NCBI GenBank assembly: GCA_947561395.2
Contig: OX387183.1
Span: 35,886,853-35,950,852, forward strand
DNA from: Buxus sempervirens
Taxonomy: Eukaryota > Streptophyta > Magnoliopsida > Buxales > Buxaceae
Direction: 5' to 3'
Length of the DNA: 64,000 bases
A program made the position numbers and the translations under genes. This document shows, piece by piece, positions 30,034 to 41,184 of the stretch (position 1 is its first letter; each line of letters starts with the position of its first letter). The notes beneath the pieces were generated by a model. The model was given only the letters and a program-made list of their open reading frames with translations, searched no databases and was not told where the DNA came from.

Positions 30034-33000
30034 GAAGTCTCAAATCTGTCAAAGAAGCTTCCTTCAAAAACTCAAGTAGTTGATGAAGGTACTTTTCAAA
30101 AGACTCCTGAAAAACAGATTTGGGTAAGAAAAGATTCATTAGTTGCTAATGTGGTTCATGTAGCTTTAAAAGCTCATGATGTCAACATGTGGTACTTGGA
30201 CAGTGGTTGTTCAAGACACATGTGTGGTCATAAGGCTATGTTCAGTACCTTTGAAGAATATTTTGGTAGAAGTGTTACATTTGGTGATGGAAGCACTTCC
30301 CAAGTTAAAGGTAAAGGAACTATTACAGGTCCAAATGGAGTTTGCTTAAAGAATGTTCTATTTGTATCTGGTTTGAAAGCAAATCTTATCAGTATTAGCC
30401 AATTATGTGATTCCAGATTATTTGTTAATTTTACCAGAAAAGAATGCAAAATATTGGATAAATCTGGTAGAACTGTTCTTGTAGGTGAAAGAACAAGTGA
30501 TAATTGCTATGGGATTATTGGAAACAATGAGTGTTCTTTAAAATCCTCCATAGGCAATGAAATTGATTTGTGGCATAGAAGACTTGGCCACATTAACTAT
30601 AGAGATTTGTCAAAAATCTCTAAGTCTGAGTTGGTTAGAGGAATTCCCAAGTTTGGGAAAAATAAAAAGAAAGGAATGTGTGGTCCTTGCAACCAAGGAA
30701 AGCAAATCAAAGCCACACACAAGAAAACCAACATTGTAGGAACATCAAGACCATTAGAACTGATTCATATGGATTTAATGGGACCTACAAAGACTGAAAG
30801 TCTGGGAGGAAAGAAATATATATTTGTTGCTGTAGATGACTACAGCAGATATACCTGGGTAGATTTTCTAAGAGAAAAATCTGAATGTTTCAACTGTTTT
30901 AAACATCTGTGCTGTCAAATTCAAGTTGAAAAGAACTTGCAAATAGGAAATATTGTTAGAATCAGATCTGATCATGGGACAGAATTTGAGAATCAAATGT
31001 TTTCCAATTTCTGTGAAGAACAAGGAATCAAACATGAATTTTCTGCTCCTAAGACCCCACAACAAAATGGAGTTGTGGAAAGGAAGAACAGAGTGTTACA
31101 AGAAATGGCTAGAACCATGGTGATAGCCAAGAAAATTTCAAAAAAATTCTGGGCTGAAGCTATAAACACTGCCTGTTACATTAGTAACAGAGTTTATATC
31201 AGATCTGGGTGGAAACAAACTCCCTATGAACTTTGGAAAGGAAAACAGCCAAACTTGAAATATTTCAGAGTCTTTGGAAGTAAATGTTATATCTTAAGGG
31301 ACAGAGAAAATCTAGGAAAATTTGATTCTAGAAGTGATGAAGGAATTTTTCTAGGATATTCTTCTTCTAGTAGAGCATACAGAGTTTTCAATTTACAGAA
31401 ATCTGTTGTAATGGAATCTATAAATGTGCTAATAGATGATGAAGGTAATGACAGTGAATTTTTGCAGGCTGTAGATGAAGAGGATGAACTCAGAGATGCA
31501 TCCCCAAGCAATGAAGTTATTCCTCTGACTAGAACTCTCAAAGACCACCCAGCTGAGCAAATTGTTGGAAAAATGTCAGATGGAGTAAGAACAAGACATC
31601 AACTACAGAATGAGGTAAGATTTTCTTCCTACTTATCTCAATTTGAACCAAAATCTTATAAAGATGCATTGTTGGATGATTCTTGGTTGAATGCTATGCA
31701 TGAAGAACTAAATCAATTTACTAGAAACAATGTTTGGGAATTGGTTGAAAGACCTTCTGATCTGAATGTGATAGGAACCAAGTGGATTTTTAAGAACAAA
31801 TCTGATGAGAATGGGGTAGTAACCAGAAATAAGGCTAGGCTTGTTGCTCAGGGGTATACTCAAATAGAAGGAATAGATTTTGATGAAACCTTTGCTCCTG
31901 TAGCTAGGTTAGAATCTATCAGATTGCTGCTGTCTATTGCTTGTTTTTTACAGTTTAAACTATTTCAAATGGATGTTAAGAGTGCTTTCTTGAATGGATA
32001 TTTGAATGAAGAGGTCTATGTAGAGCAACCTAAAGGATTTGAAGACTCTAACTATCCTAAACATGTGTATAAACTGAACAAGGCACTGTATGGACTCAAA
32101 CAAGCTCCTAGAGCTTGGTATGAGAGACTCACCTCCTTTTTACTTGAATCTGGTTTTATTAGAGGAAATGTGGATGAAACTCTCTTTATTCAAAGAGAGT
32201 CCAAACATATTTTGATTGCTCAAATCTATGTTGATGACATAGTGTTTGGGTCCACTTCTGAAAATCATGCTCACTCCTTTACTGACTTAATGAAAAGTGA
32301 ATTTGAAATGAGTATGATGGGTGAACTGAACTTTTTCTTAGGTCTTCAGATTTATCAATCTCAACAAGGAATTTTTTTCTCTCAAGCAAAATATTCAAGA
32401 AATCTTGTTAAGAGATTCAGCTTAACTCATGCTAAACATGCTAGGACTCGTATGAGTACTAGTTTAAAACTTGGAAAAGATGAATCTGGAAAAGTTGTAG
32501 ATCCTACCCTGTACAGAGGAATGATTGGGAGTCTACTGTACTTAACAGCAAGTAGACCTGATATAAGCTTTAGTGTTGGAGTTTGTGCTAGATATCAGGC
32601 TAATCCTAAAGAATTCCATCTGAATGCTGTAAAAAGAATTATAAAATATGTTAATGGAACTGTTGATCTGGGAATCTGGTTTTCCAAAGAGACAAACCCA
32701 CATCTTACTGGATACACTGATGCTGATTGGGCTGGGTGTATGGATGACAGAAAGAGCACCTCTGGTGGTTGCTTTTACATGGGAAATAATCTCATTGCCT
32801 GGTTAAGCAAAAAGCAAAACTGTGTTTCTCTAAGTACTGCTGAAGCTGAGTATATTGCTGCAGGAAGCAGCTGTACTCAACTTATATGGATGAAACAAAT
32901 GTTATCTGATTATGGGTTAGATCAAGATCAAATGATTCTCTTCTGTGACAATCAGAGTGCCATAAATATCTCCAAGAATCCTGTTCAACACTCAAGGACC

Positions 33001-33171
33001 AAACATATATATATCAGGCTTCACTTTATAAGAGAGTTGATTGAAGACAAAACTGTTATGATTGAATATATATCTACTGAAAAACAGTTGGCTGACATTT
33101 TTACTAAACCTTTAGATCAGAATAGATTTGAAACTCTGAGGAAATCCCTAGGAGTATGCTCTCAAAACTGA
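30034..33171 (+). CDS. Sirevirus pol: protease, integrase, reverse transcriptase, RNase H
   Basis: Open for over 1000 codons in the same frame as gag, with no ATG at the beginning; it is normally made as a gag-pol fusion. Order: aspartic protease ([13 protein letters not shown]), gag-pre-integrase ([22 protein letters not shown]), integrase with its acidic triad ([33 protein letters not shown]), RT ([45 protein letters not shown]) and RNase H ([44 protein letters not shown]). All catalytic motifs I can see are kept. It ends LGVCSQN. The upstream TAG at 30031 and TAA at 28909 would block its translation from the gag start unless read through. Confidence 0.92.
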   Translation, partial: EVSNLSKKLPSKTQVVDEGTFQKTPEKQIWVRKDSLVANVVHVALKAHDVNMWYLDSGCSRHMCGHKAMFSTFEEYFGRSVTFGDGSTSQVKGKGTITGPNGVCLKNVLFVSGLKANLISISQLCDSRLFVNFTRKECKILDKSGRTVLVGERTSDNCYGIIGNNECSLKSSIGNEIDLWHRRLGHINYRDLSKISKSELVRGIPKFGKNKKKGMCGPCNQGKQIKATHKKTNIVGTSRPLELIHMDLMGPTKTESLGGKKYIFVAVDDYSRYTWVDFLREKSECFNCFKHLCCQIQVEKNLQIGNIVRIRSDHGTEFENQMFSNFCEEQGIKHEFSAPKTPQQNGVVERKNRVLQEMARTMVIAKKISKKFWAEAINTACYISNRVYIRSGWKQTPYELWKGKQPNLKYFRVFGSKCYILRDRENLGKFDSRSDEGIFLGYSSSSRAYRVFNLQKSVVMESINVLIDDEGNDSEFLQAVDEEDELRDASPSNEVIPLTRTLKDHPAEQIVGKMSDGVRTRHQLQNEVRFSSYLSQFEPKSYKDALLDDSWLNAMHEELNQFTRNNVWELVERPSDLNVIGTKWIFKNKSDENGVVTRNKARLVAQGYTQIEGIDFDETFAPVARLESIRLLLSIACFLQFKLFQMDVKSAFLNGYLNEEVYVEQPKGFEDSNYPKHVYKLNKALYGLKQAPRAWYERLTSFLLESGFIRGNVDETLFIQRESKHILIAQIYVDDIVFGSTSENHAHSFTDLMKSEFEMSMMGELNFFLGLQIYQSQQGIFFSQAKYSRNLVKRFSLTHAKHARTRMSTSLKLGKDESGKVVDPTLYRGMIGSLLYLTASRPDISFSVGVCARYQANPKEFHLNAVKRIIKYVNGTVDLGIWFSKETNPHLTGYTDADWAGCMDDRKSTSGGCFYMGNNLIAWLSKKQNCVSLSTAEAEYIAAGSSCTQLIWMKQMLSDYGLDQDQMILFCDNQSAINISKNPVQHSRTKHIYIRLHFIRELIEDKTVMIEYISTEKQLADIFTKPLDQNRFETLRKSLGVCSQN

Positions 33172-34389
33172 AAATCAGTTTCTGTTTTGAGTTAATTTTG
33201 ATGTAAAATGTCTCACATATCTGTTCAAAATGAATTTGTGTGTTCTTATTACTAAGATCTGTTTTCAGGAAGATTGAGTGTATGCATATTGACAGAAATG
33301 TCTTATTTCTAACCAGCAACTTTGTCTGAAACACCTTTACGTATTGAAGCTTATTGTGTGGTAAAGCTTGGGATCTATAGGCTATCACCTTTATGAAAAG
33401 AAAAGTTTTGGAAATGGCTGCCATAGAGATTAGAGTGAAAGCCACTGTAAATCTCAAAAAGAAAAAGAGAAAGAAGGTATATTCTTGGAATGAACTGTAA
33501 ACTCAGGTTTTTTAAGGGTCAATGCCTTCTTGAAAAAGAAAAGAAAAAAAAAGGAGATCAAAAAAGGCTACCTATCTCTGATGTGCGAAAGCCACCAAAA
33601 TGAAGTTGGGATATGTCTATACTTTTCAAGATTGTTTACACTGAAATAGCCTTCTATATGTATGAAGTGTAAAAGTAAAAAATGTTGCTCATTTCTCACA
33701 AGCATTGATTCAGTAATATGCATATGTGATCAATATCTTGAAGAAAATTTATAGTATAAGAAACCATGAAGGAAATTTTGCTCTTTGATATGAAATGTAC
33801 CACATCTGAATTAACTTTGATAGGTACTTCAAGATCAGTTTTGTGATAAGTACTTCTTAGATTGAATAAGTTGATTATCTGGATGATTTTTGGTTTAGCT
33901 AAAATCTTAGCTTTGTGTTTGGAAGTATGAGGCTATCATGAAGAATAGTTCAAACCTCTTTTATAAATTTCTGCCTTGAATTTGTGTTTTTCTTTGTGTG
34001 TGCATGTGCACCTTCTACGTCTCTAGAAGCGTGCATATAGCCTTCTCTAGTATTACTTGATCTGGCACATGCCCTTTTCTACGTCGCCAGTTGCTCGCTG
34101 GCAGTGTACTCTGTTTGCCTATATATAGGTGAAATTGCGGTCATTTTTTTACCCCTGTTCTTTTTCACCTTCTTCGATTTCCCTCGCCTCTCGCGTCGTG
34201 TCCCAGTGCTGCTGTCGCTGTCACCTTCCTCCTTCCTGCCTACTGTTCAGGTAAAAAAAATTTTTACTGTCTTCATCCTGCTTCTTCATTTTCTACTTCC
34301 TAGTTCAGTAGTTTTCTCTCATTATTCTAAGCTAGGGTTTAGTAGATTTTTCAGCCATTAGGGCTTTCTCGTTTGTTGGTTGATTCTGT
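33172..34389 (+). other. Long non-coding region after Sirevirus pol
   Basis: About 1.2 kb, AT-rich, without coding signal up to the downstream ORF. It includes an A-rich run near 33530-33560. At 34020-34130 it changes character: TCTACGTCGCCAG, TTGCTCGCTGGCAG and a TATATATA box, then a CT-rich stretch like a leader, and CAG/GTAAAA at 34250, which could be a splice donor. Confidence 0.55.
34120..34127 (+). promoter_or_regulatory. Possible internal TATA box before the Sirevirus 3' ORF
   Basis: TATATATA about 300 bp before the ATG at 34423, followed by a CT-rich leader-like stretch. Suggests, but does not prove, separate transcription of the downstream ORF. Confidence 0.4.
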
Positions 34390-34422
34390 ATGTTTTCTCT
34401 TTCTCTTCAATTTTTTTTCACC

Positions 34423-35769
34423 ATGCCTCTCAAGAGAAAGTCGAGAACTGATTCTCCTTCAACATCGTCTCCTCCTGTGAGGTCTCCTCCTGTGAGGTCT
34501 TCTCCTGTTATTTCTTCTCCTCCAGTGAGACCCCCTTCCCCTTCTCATTCTTCTGAACCGTTTGTGGGGAATGGTTTATCTGATTTCAATGAATTCTTCA
34601 AGCACAGGCCACTTCTTCTAGAAAGGGCCATCAAGCTTGAGTCATTTTCTGAATCCCCTTTCTACTCATTGTTTTCGGACAATGGTTGGAAAAAATTTGC
34701 TTTACTCGGTGGTTTTGCATATCCGGACCTGGTCCGAGAATTTTACTCTAATCTTCATCATCTCCATCTTGCCAATCAAGGCTCTGTCAAAGCCTATGTC
34801 AGGGGAATCTCTTTCGACTTCTCGAAAGAGCTTATTTCCTCTCTTCTTGAACTGCCTCTTGTTGACTCTCCCTCCTTTAACTTTCTTGAGTCACATACTG
34901 ATCCTCCTATGGAGTCCATCATTCCTTCTCTAATAGTTCAGGGTGCTCCCACTTCCATCAAGAATAAGCCCAACTATATGCCTCATGGCTCTCTTCAAGA
35001 TCTTCTCCGGATCTTGAATCTGTTTGTGTGTGCTTCTCTTGTTCCATCTGATCATCACTCAGAGATCTCTCACCCTCGGGCAAGACTTCTTCATGCCATC
35101 TGGAACAGAGAAAGTATCTGTATTCCTTCCATTATCTTCCATCAGATCCTTCAGTCTCGGAATTTAAAATCCAAGACTGCAGCTCTTCCTTTTGGCATAT
35201 TCATCACTTACCTGTGTATTCATCAGGGGGTACTCCCTGATCCGGCTGAATTGATCATTCATCCCCGTCCTCCCATTGATTCCTCCACTCTGACCCGAAG
35301 TAAACGTGCAAATCCGTTTCGGTTGGTGTCTTCTGAACCCTCCTCTTCTCAGTCCTCTCTGTCCAACTCTGATGCTGTGGCTATCATGGAAAAACTGAAT
35401 TCCATGCAAGCCTCTCAGGAGGCTTTCAATTCAGAGGTTAGGTCTCACATGCTCATGATGAGCATGTTCAAATCAGAGACCCAAGAGAAGCTGGGGCAAT
35501 TGGCAAAGGATGTTGATTTTACATGTGGTGAAGTACAAAGGGACGTTGCTGCACTCCAGATCCCAAGGACTTGGGATCCCAGCTGGAGATGGATCACAAA
35601 CTCAGTTGGCTGCACTCCAGATCCCAAGATGCATACAAGCACTACTCAAGGACTTGGGAACCCAAACCACCTTCCAGAAAGGGGGAGAAATTTGGATGAT
35701 GCTGCTGGAGTTTCTGTTTCTGTTGATGGTTTGGCTGGGCTGTTGCTGATGCTTGCTGCTGCCTGTTAA
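34423..35769 (+). CDS. Sirevirus additional 3' ORF (envelope-like / plant transposon protein domain)
   Basis: An open frame after pol in the sense strand. The ATG at 34423 in the context TTCACCATGCC is preferred over the one at 34390. The product starts MPLKRKSRTDSPSTSSPP, with Ser/Pro-rich repeats (PPVRSPPVRSSPVISSPPVR). A globular domain follows: FKHRPLLLERAIKLESF, GWKKFALLGGFAYPDLVREF, VKAYVRGISFDFSKELISSL. This resembles the plant transposon/envelope-like domain seen in other retroelement 3' ORFs (recognised by pattern). Then a helical, probably coiled-coil segment (MEKLNSMQASQEAFNSEVRS). No signal peptide or convincing membrane span is present until a weak hydrophobic end (LAGLLLMLAAAC). 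A 60-90 bp duplication near 35547-35640 probably altered the C-terminus. Function unknown. Confidence 0.7.
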   Translation: MPLKRKSRTDSPSTSSPPVRSPPVRSSPVISSPPVRPPSPSHSSEPFVGNGLSDFNEFFKHRPLLLERAIKLESFSESPFYSLFSDNGWKKFALLGGFAYPDLVREFYSNLHHLHLANQGSVKAYVRGISFDFSKELISSLLELPLVDSPSFNFLESHTDPPMESIIPSLIVQGAPTSIKNKPNYMPHGSLQDLLRILNLFVCASLVPSDHHSEISHPRARLLHAIWNRESICIPSIIFHQILQSRNLKSKTAALPFGIFITYLCIHQGVLPDPAELIIHPRPPIDSSTLTRSKRANPFRLVSSEPSSSQSSLSNSDAVAIMEKLNSMQASQEAFNSEVRSHMLMMSMFKSETQEKLGQLAKDVDFTCGEVQRDVAALQIPRTWDPSWRWITNSVGCTPDPKMHTSTTQGLGNPNHLPERGRNLDDAAGVSVSVDGLAGLLLMLAAAC

Positions 35770-36084
35770 TTTTTTTTTTTTTTTTTTTTTTGCTGTGGAT
35801 ATGATAGTTTTTGTTGTGTTCTGTTCTGGTTGTTTTCTCCTGAATATGGGTGTAAAGGGGAGTGATAATTAAGGGGGAGAAACTGTTTTTCTTTCTTGAA
35901 CATTGTATATGATTCTGATATCTGTATATCTTTTGTAAATGAATGAAATTCTGGATTCGTCAAAATCATTGTGTCTCTCTTTAACAGTGTGGTTTTAAAA
36001 TTCTTAAATGGAAATCATCATTAACTGAGGTTGATATTAAACACTGGTGTAAGGTTGTTGTCAGGCATTTGCCAAGGGGGAGAT
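35677..36084 (+). promoter_or_regulatory. Three GGGGGAGA polypurine tracts before the Sirevirus 3' LTR
   Basis: GAAAGGGGGAGAAA at 35677-35690, AAGGGGGAGAAA from 35871 and CCAAGGGGGAGAT at about 36073-36084. Only the last touches the LTR. A T23 run lies near 35769-35791. Repeated polypurine tracts are known in Sireviruses. Confidence 0.75.
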
Positions 36085-37122
36085 TGTAAGTGTAAAAACT
36101 CACACTCCTTTTTATGGCAAATGTTTGACAAATTATGTCTTCTAATGAAGTTTCAAGATGTGCAGATTAAACAATGAAAATTCAGTGAATTTAGTAAAGA
36201 AGAAGAAGTTGATGCCACCACACTACTACCACGCCGCTGCCACCCCCGCTGGCAGCGCATAAGGGAATTAGTGTTTTGAAAGAAAGGTCCGTGCACATGC
36301 CGAGTACTCTCCCGCTAGCAGCTCGCTAGCAGCGCGCTTTTAACTGATTCAACTTGTTCTGAGCGGGACTTGAGTTCGCTTCCAGCCGTCTACATCGATC
36401 GCTTCACGACGCCACCAGCGCTCGTCGCGATCTGAGTTTTATTCTTTAAATAGACGTGTTGTAATTTTTAATTGAGACTTTTTTCTTTGGATCATTTTTT
36501 ATTTCGAATCTTGAGGTGTTTGAGATTCGGTCAAATCTTCTTTAGAGAGTCGGCGATCGAGTGAGGGGGAGATCTGAGATAGATCACCTGGAATTGAAGA
36601 TAGAGGATTCTTCTTCAATTCGGAACTTCATCTGATCGTGTGATCGCCTGGACTGGTGATCGGCCTTGATTGATGCGTAGGTGGATTCCTACTGCATTGG
36701 ATCGTCTCAGTGGATTCTGAGGTGATTGCTGCGATCTGGATTGATCGTGTTCTACAGCTTGTGGATTCAAGTTGTGTTGCAGTTCGTGGATTCGAACTGT
36801 GGATCACTGGTGAGTGATTGTTTTGCGATCTGGACTGATCGTGTTCTGCAGCTTGTGGATTCAAGCTGTGTTGCAGTTCGTGGATTCGAACTGTGGATTG
36901 CTGTTGAGTGAGTCAAATTGTAAAGGTTAAGTATGTACTCCTTTGTAATTGTCATTTCATTCAATAGTGGATTTCGAAGGGTTAGTCGCCTCATATAGAC
37001 TCAAGGTTTTTCTGGATCTGGATCCAGGTTTCCTCGTATAATTCTCTGTGTATTGTTTCCACATTGTTCAATTCTGAATTGTTATAGATCGTGGACCTAT
37101 AGAGTAGTCCTCTACTCTTTCA
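36085..37122 (+). repeat. 3' LTR of the Sirevirus
   Basis: 1038 bp. By eye it differs from the 5' LTR by about nine substitutions, all transitions, and one added C in a C run. Confidence 0.95.
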
Positions 37123-37144
37123 AATTTTTTTTCCAAATTTGATA

Positions 37145-39124
37145 ATGGACCCTAGGCATCCTATGTTCTTTAACACTGAGGAAAGGGAATTTCTTAGACC
37201 TTATTCTGACCCAACTTTTTCTGATGATGTAACCCAATCCCCATATGGTGACCCTCCCATCCAAGATCATGAAGCTGAGTTGCCTTCCCAAGAGATGGGA
37301 TCATCTTCCCTACCACCTAGAAGCACCAAGAGGAGTAGAACCTCCAATGTTTGGCTCAATTTTACAATTGAAAATATAGGGAGTGAAGAGAGGGCAATCT
37401 GTAACCATTGCAAGAAAAATTTTGCTTGTAAAGGAAAAAGTGGTACAGGCCACTTGCAACGGCATTTGCAAAAATGCCTTCCAAAACATGGCCAAATAAA
37501 CCCTAGGCAAGCCCAAATTTCCAGCAGTAATGTTAATTTTGGTAATTTTGTTTTTAATCAAGAAGAAACTAGGCTTGAAATAGTAAAGTGGGTAATACAA
37601 GAAGAATTACCCTTTAGATTAATAGAATCTAAAAGATTTAACCGTCTAATAACCAAATATCTAGCACCACAATTTAAATCTTTCTCACGCCACACTTTAA
37701 GAAAGAATGCTATAAAATTATACGAAAAAATGAAAAGCTGATTAATAGAAACTTTTTCAAACAATAACTTTAAGGTAGCTTTAACCTCAGATATTTGGAC
37801 AAGTAGACAACAAATAAGTTATTTAGCTATAACTGCACATTATATATATAGATGAAAATTGGAATATGGAAAAAAGAATAATAACTTTTGAAGCACTAGA
37901 TTCTAGCCATTCTGGACTAAATATAGCAAAAAATATAAGAAAATATAAAATACAAAATAAAATAATGGCTCTAGCACTTGATAATGCAAGTGCTAATAAT
38001 GTTGCAGTAGATATATTAAAACAACACTTAAACTTAAATATAGATGGATGTTTATTTCATGTTAGGTGTGCTTGTCACATCCTAAATTTAGTTGTGTAGG
38101 ATGGCTTAAAAATTATCCAACATCATTTAACAAATATTAGAGATACAGTAAGATATTTAAAACAATCTAGCACAACCGCTAGAGAATTTAAAAATTATTG
38201 TGAGAGTTTAGGAAAACAACCTAAAACAATTATCCTAGATGTTGAACATAGGTGGAACTCTACATATTTAATGCTAGAAGCTGCACTAGCATTAAAACAA
38301 GAACTTACATTATTTTATAAAACTAACGTGCCTCAAAGTGAACTAATAGAACTTGATTGCCAAATAGCAGAAATTTTAAGAGATTTTTTAAAAGTTTTTT
38401 TATGATGCAACAAGATATTTATCAACGGTTTATTACTTAACATCCCTGAGTATTTTAACTTTTTTATATCAAATAAGTATTTACTTTCAACAATATAGAA
38501 ACATTCCGTTGCTAAGGATATTTACCCTGCAATGAAAGCAAAATTTTAAAATATGTGCAAGATATGCCTAGTTTATATTGTTTAGCTACTACAATGGACC
38601 CTAGGATTAAATTAGGAGTAGAAGACTTAATAGATGGAATAAATGAGAATATGAATTCTTCTTTTCAAATAGATATACATAAAATAAGAACCCTATTAGA
38701 AAAACTTTTTGTGAATATGATACTAACTGTAGTAGACAAGGTCAGATTCAAACCCAACAAGCACTACCAGATAATTCCCCTTGGAATTTTTTAAGTGAGA
38801 GAAGAAAGGGAAAACAACTAGCATCTAGTAGTGGGGGATCATCTGAGTTAAGGATTTATTTAGAAAACCCCCCAATACTTTTCAATACTATGGAAGAACA
38901 TAATTCTTTTAACATTTTGACATGGTGGAAGCAAAATCAGGTTAGTTATCATGTGCTTGCCGCCATGGCACGTGATCTACTAACGGTTCCGGTGTCCACA
39001 GTTGTATCGGAATCAGCTTTTAGCGTAGTTGGACGACTATAGGAGAAGATTAACGCCGGAGATGGTGCAAATATGTGTCTGTCTTATAGATTGGTTAAGG
39101 GCAAAACTGAGAGATTAGGAATAT
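37145..39124 (+). pseudogene. hAT transposase (RICESLEEPER-like), degraded
   Basis: Starts MDPRHPMFFNTEEREF at 37145. A BED-type zinc finger lies near residues 65-110 (NVWLNFT..., ICNHCKKNF, GHLQRHLQKC). Then come transposase motifs LTSDIWTSRQQISYLAITAHY (about 37770), MALALDNASANN (about 37960), CLFHVRCACHILNLVV (about 38050) and DVEHRWNSTYLMLEAALAL (about 38240). At the C-terminus the hATC dimerisation block reads NILTWWKQNQ, LAAMARDLLTVPVSTVVSESAFSV (about 38910-39030). Stops (TGA 37739, another near 37852, TAG near 38097, two near 38400) and frame changes make it inactive. Its promoter at 26753 is separated from it by the Sirevirus. Confidence 0.88.
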
Positions 39125-40567
39125 GAAGATGATCAACTTGCTGGAGACTTCAATGATTTGAATATTGATGAATTTAGTCATCCAGATTAGTCTAAGTTTT
39201 GTTATATTTTTTGTAATCAAAGTGTAGGAACTTTACTTTCTCTTTTTTTTTTCTTTTAAACTACAAATGAAAGATAGATGAGAGGGTGCCAACTTAGTTG
39301 GGATGTGCTTATACTAGTGGGTGCCAACCTAATTGTACTTGTGATAATTAATTAATTTATATTTTTTTTAGTAAAATCAATCCCAATTTGTGTAAGACAA
39401 TTTTATGAATAATAAAAATATTTTGCAGAATTTTTTTGTGATTTTTTACTTTTTTTGGATTTTTAAAAAAAAATTAATTTTTCATACCCCTGGCTCGCCG
39501 GCCTGGTGGACCTGGCCCGGCATGGCACGCCGGCTGGGGCATGCCGTACTAGGCCAGGGGTCCTGGCTAAACGGCGCAGCACTCCAGCCTGTTTAGCACT
39601 CCTAGTTTGTTGGTTATGTGTAGTTGGGGGTTGTTAAGAGTAGTGGGGTCGTGTGTCGTATTTAGAGGCCACGTAAGAGTTTGTTTTCCTTTAAATTAGT
39701 TGTTGAAAGAGTCCACATGATTGTGGAGAGTCCTAGTAAGTGACGAGTTCTTGTAGTTGTCGTGGTGTGGTGCTTTGCAGGTTACAAAACTCTCTACAAT
39801 TTATATTCTGTGATATCGGGGATAGTCCAGTTTTATTAAAATACTCTCTTCGTTTTCCAACAGCATCATCATCACAGTCGCTGCCACATTGTGCATCCAC
39901 ATAGTAATAAACGCTGCCGTGGCACATATCCCAAGTAGTAGCAGTTGTGGATTAAGTGGATTTCCACAGAACAGCAAGGTTATCTGCCATTGCAAAGATT
40001 TGCTTCAACTGAATCAATTCAGCCGTGCACATAAGCAAGCGAAGTATATAAGGTTACGGGTAAGATTCAAAAGTGAAATATTCTATAGACTTCACGTTTG
40101 TAAAGCAAGCAAATGCAATTCCTAGAAGGCTGCTGAATTTATGCTGTTCTACCATACCATATCAATAAAGATAAATACTAAAAAGCAACTATTTACACTT
40201 GCAAGTTTCAACCTCGCAAAAAGACAAAGATTACAGGTAACTATTACTGCAAGTTAATTGACCAAAAGACTACTTTCCTATTTTCGAACGAGGTTGAATA
40301 AGTACTTTGTGTTATTCCTTGTCATCCCCAGAACAAAGAAAATCAAACTTTATAATCTTTTTCCTTTTATTAATCAGACTACATACACAGCCACTAGACA
40401 AGCTCCCTTTTCTTCTTCTTTTTTTGTGTTTCTGTCCACTAGACAAGCTCGAATATAGAGATAAAATGAAATACTAGTACTGGTGATCTCTAGGAGGTTA
40501 GAAGGAAATTAATCTGAAGGTAAATATATATATAGCAACATTATTAATAAGCCCTAAACCATGCGCT

Positions 40568-40625
40568 CGGATCCTCTGTGAAGCGCATCCTCTGTGAAGC
40601 AAAAACATCGTCTGTGAAGCGCAAT
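40568..40625 (+). repeat. Short tandem repeat TCTGTGAAGCGCA
   Basis: Three near-copies of a CATCCTCTGTGAAGCGCA-like unit in tandem. Confidence 0.75.
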
Positions 40626-41184
40626 CCAACGGACCAGAATAAGCGAAGGCTGTAATAGTAATTTTGAGCGCAATACTTAAAAAAGTATTAAAATTCTACA
40701 TGGCTCTCTCCTCGGCAAGACGAAAACGCTCGAAACATTTATATTATTTAACTTATAATCTTGTCCACGTCCAAACTCTCTCTGTGTTTACTCAGACATT
40801 TATGTGTTTACTCCGACATTGGCGGGAAAGGTGCTGTCTTTACTCTCACTTCGAAGAAAAGGAAGGCAGCTACCACAGTTCCACTTCCAAGTGTTAAAGA
40901 AGAAGGGACCACCACTCACTCCACCATTATTTGTTTCTATTTAAGACTCCAACAACCAATCTAAACCAGGTACATAAACAAATTTTTGGCTTTTTCCATT
41001 AATGTCAACCCCCGAAGATGGTGGAACCTTAAATAAATTCAAATGATGGTCGGGTGAACAACGCCGCGCTACCACACATCAACAGGGTACCATATGGTAT
41101 CCTCAATGATGCACCTGGGGTACTAAAAAAAATTCAGAAGTAAAGGGAGATAATAAATTTGTAATTACGATTCAACCAATTAAG

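Larger units (their letters stand above)
27110..37122 (+). mobile_element. Complete Sirevirus-type Ty1/copia element (10.0 kb)
   Basis: Two nearly identical LTRs (27110-28146 and 36085-37122), flanked by the 5-bp duplication AATTT (27105-27109 and 37123-37127), with a primer binding site, gag-pol in one frame, an additional downstream ORF and a polypurine tract. The long 3' region, the tract CCAAGGGGGAGATTGT at the LTR junction and the integrase/RT style ([15 protein letters not shown]) fit Sireviruses. It sits in the hAT element between its promoter and its transposase start. It is the youngest full insertion in the window, but two in-frame stops interrupt gag-pol. Confidence 0.95.
26443..39604 (+). 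mobile_element. hAT transposon carrying a nested Sirevirus
   Basis: Flanked by the perfect 8-bp duplication GTTTGTTG (26435-26442 and 39605-39612), the hallmark of hAT. The ends are imperfect inverted repeats: TAGGCTTGCTTATCGGGCCGG at the left and, on the other strand, TAGGAGTGCTAAACAGGCTGG at the right, followed by GC-rich subterminal GGCCGGC/CCGGCATGGC words. Without the 10-kb Sirevirus it is about 3.1 kb. It encodes a hAT transposase relic with a BED finger and hATC domain. A promoter with TATAAATA lies at 26753. Confidence 0.93.
26329..39862 (+). mobile_element. 3' LTR of the outermost copia, split by a hAT element
   Basis: It starts TGTTAGAAGTGATGCATAAT directly after the purine tract and ends CGTTTTCCAACA at 39862. 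The two pieces are 26329-26442 and 39613-39862, with the hAT insertion and one copy of its 8-bp duplication between them, so the LTR was about 360 bp. TGTT and AACA form the inverted ends. Confidence 0.85.

Noticed and set aside
30151-30153. GTG as a pol start codon
   Set aside because: Pol is in frame with gag and is made as a fusion in copia elements; the GTG is simply the first non-ATG start in the open frame.
35769-35791. T23 run as the tail of an inverted retroposon
   Set aside because: No target duplication or 3' UTR-like sequence is next to it; it directly follows the stop of the Sirevirus ORF and is treated as a simple repeat.
39889-41000. Small open frames as host genes
   Set aside because: Short, AT-rich, without recognisable domains. 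A 5' UTR exon of the FAR1-like gene is possible, but no coding signal is seen.
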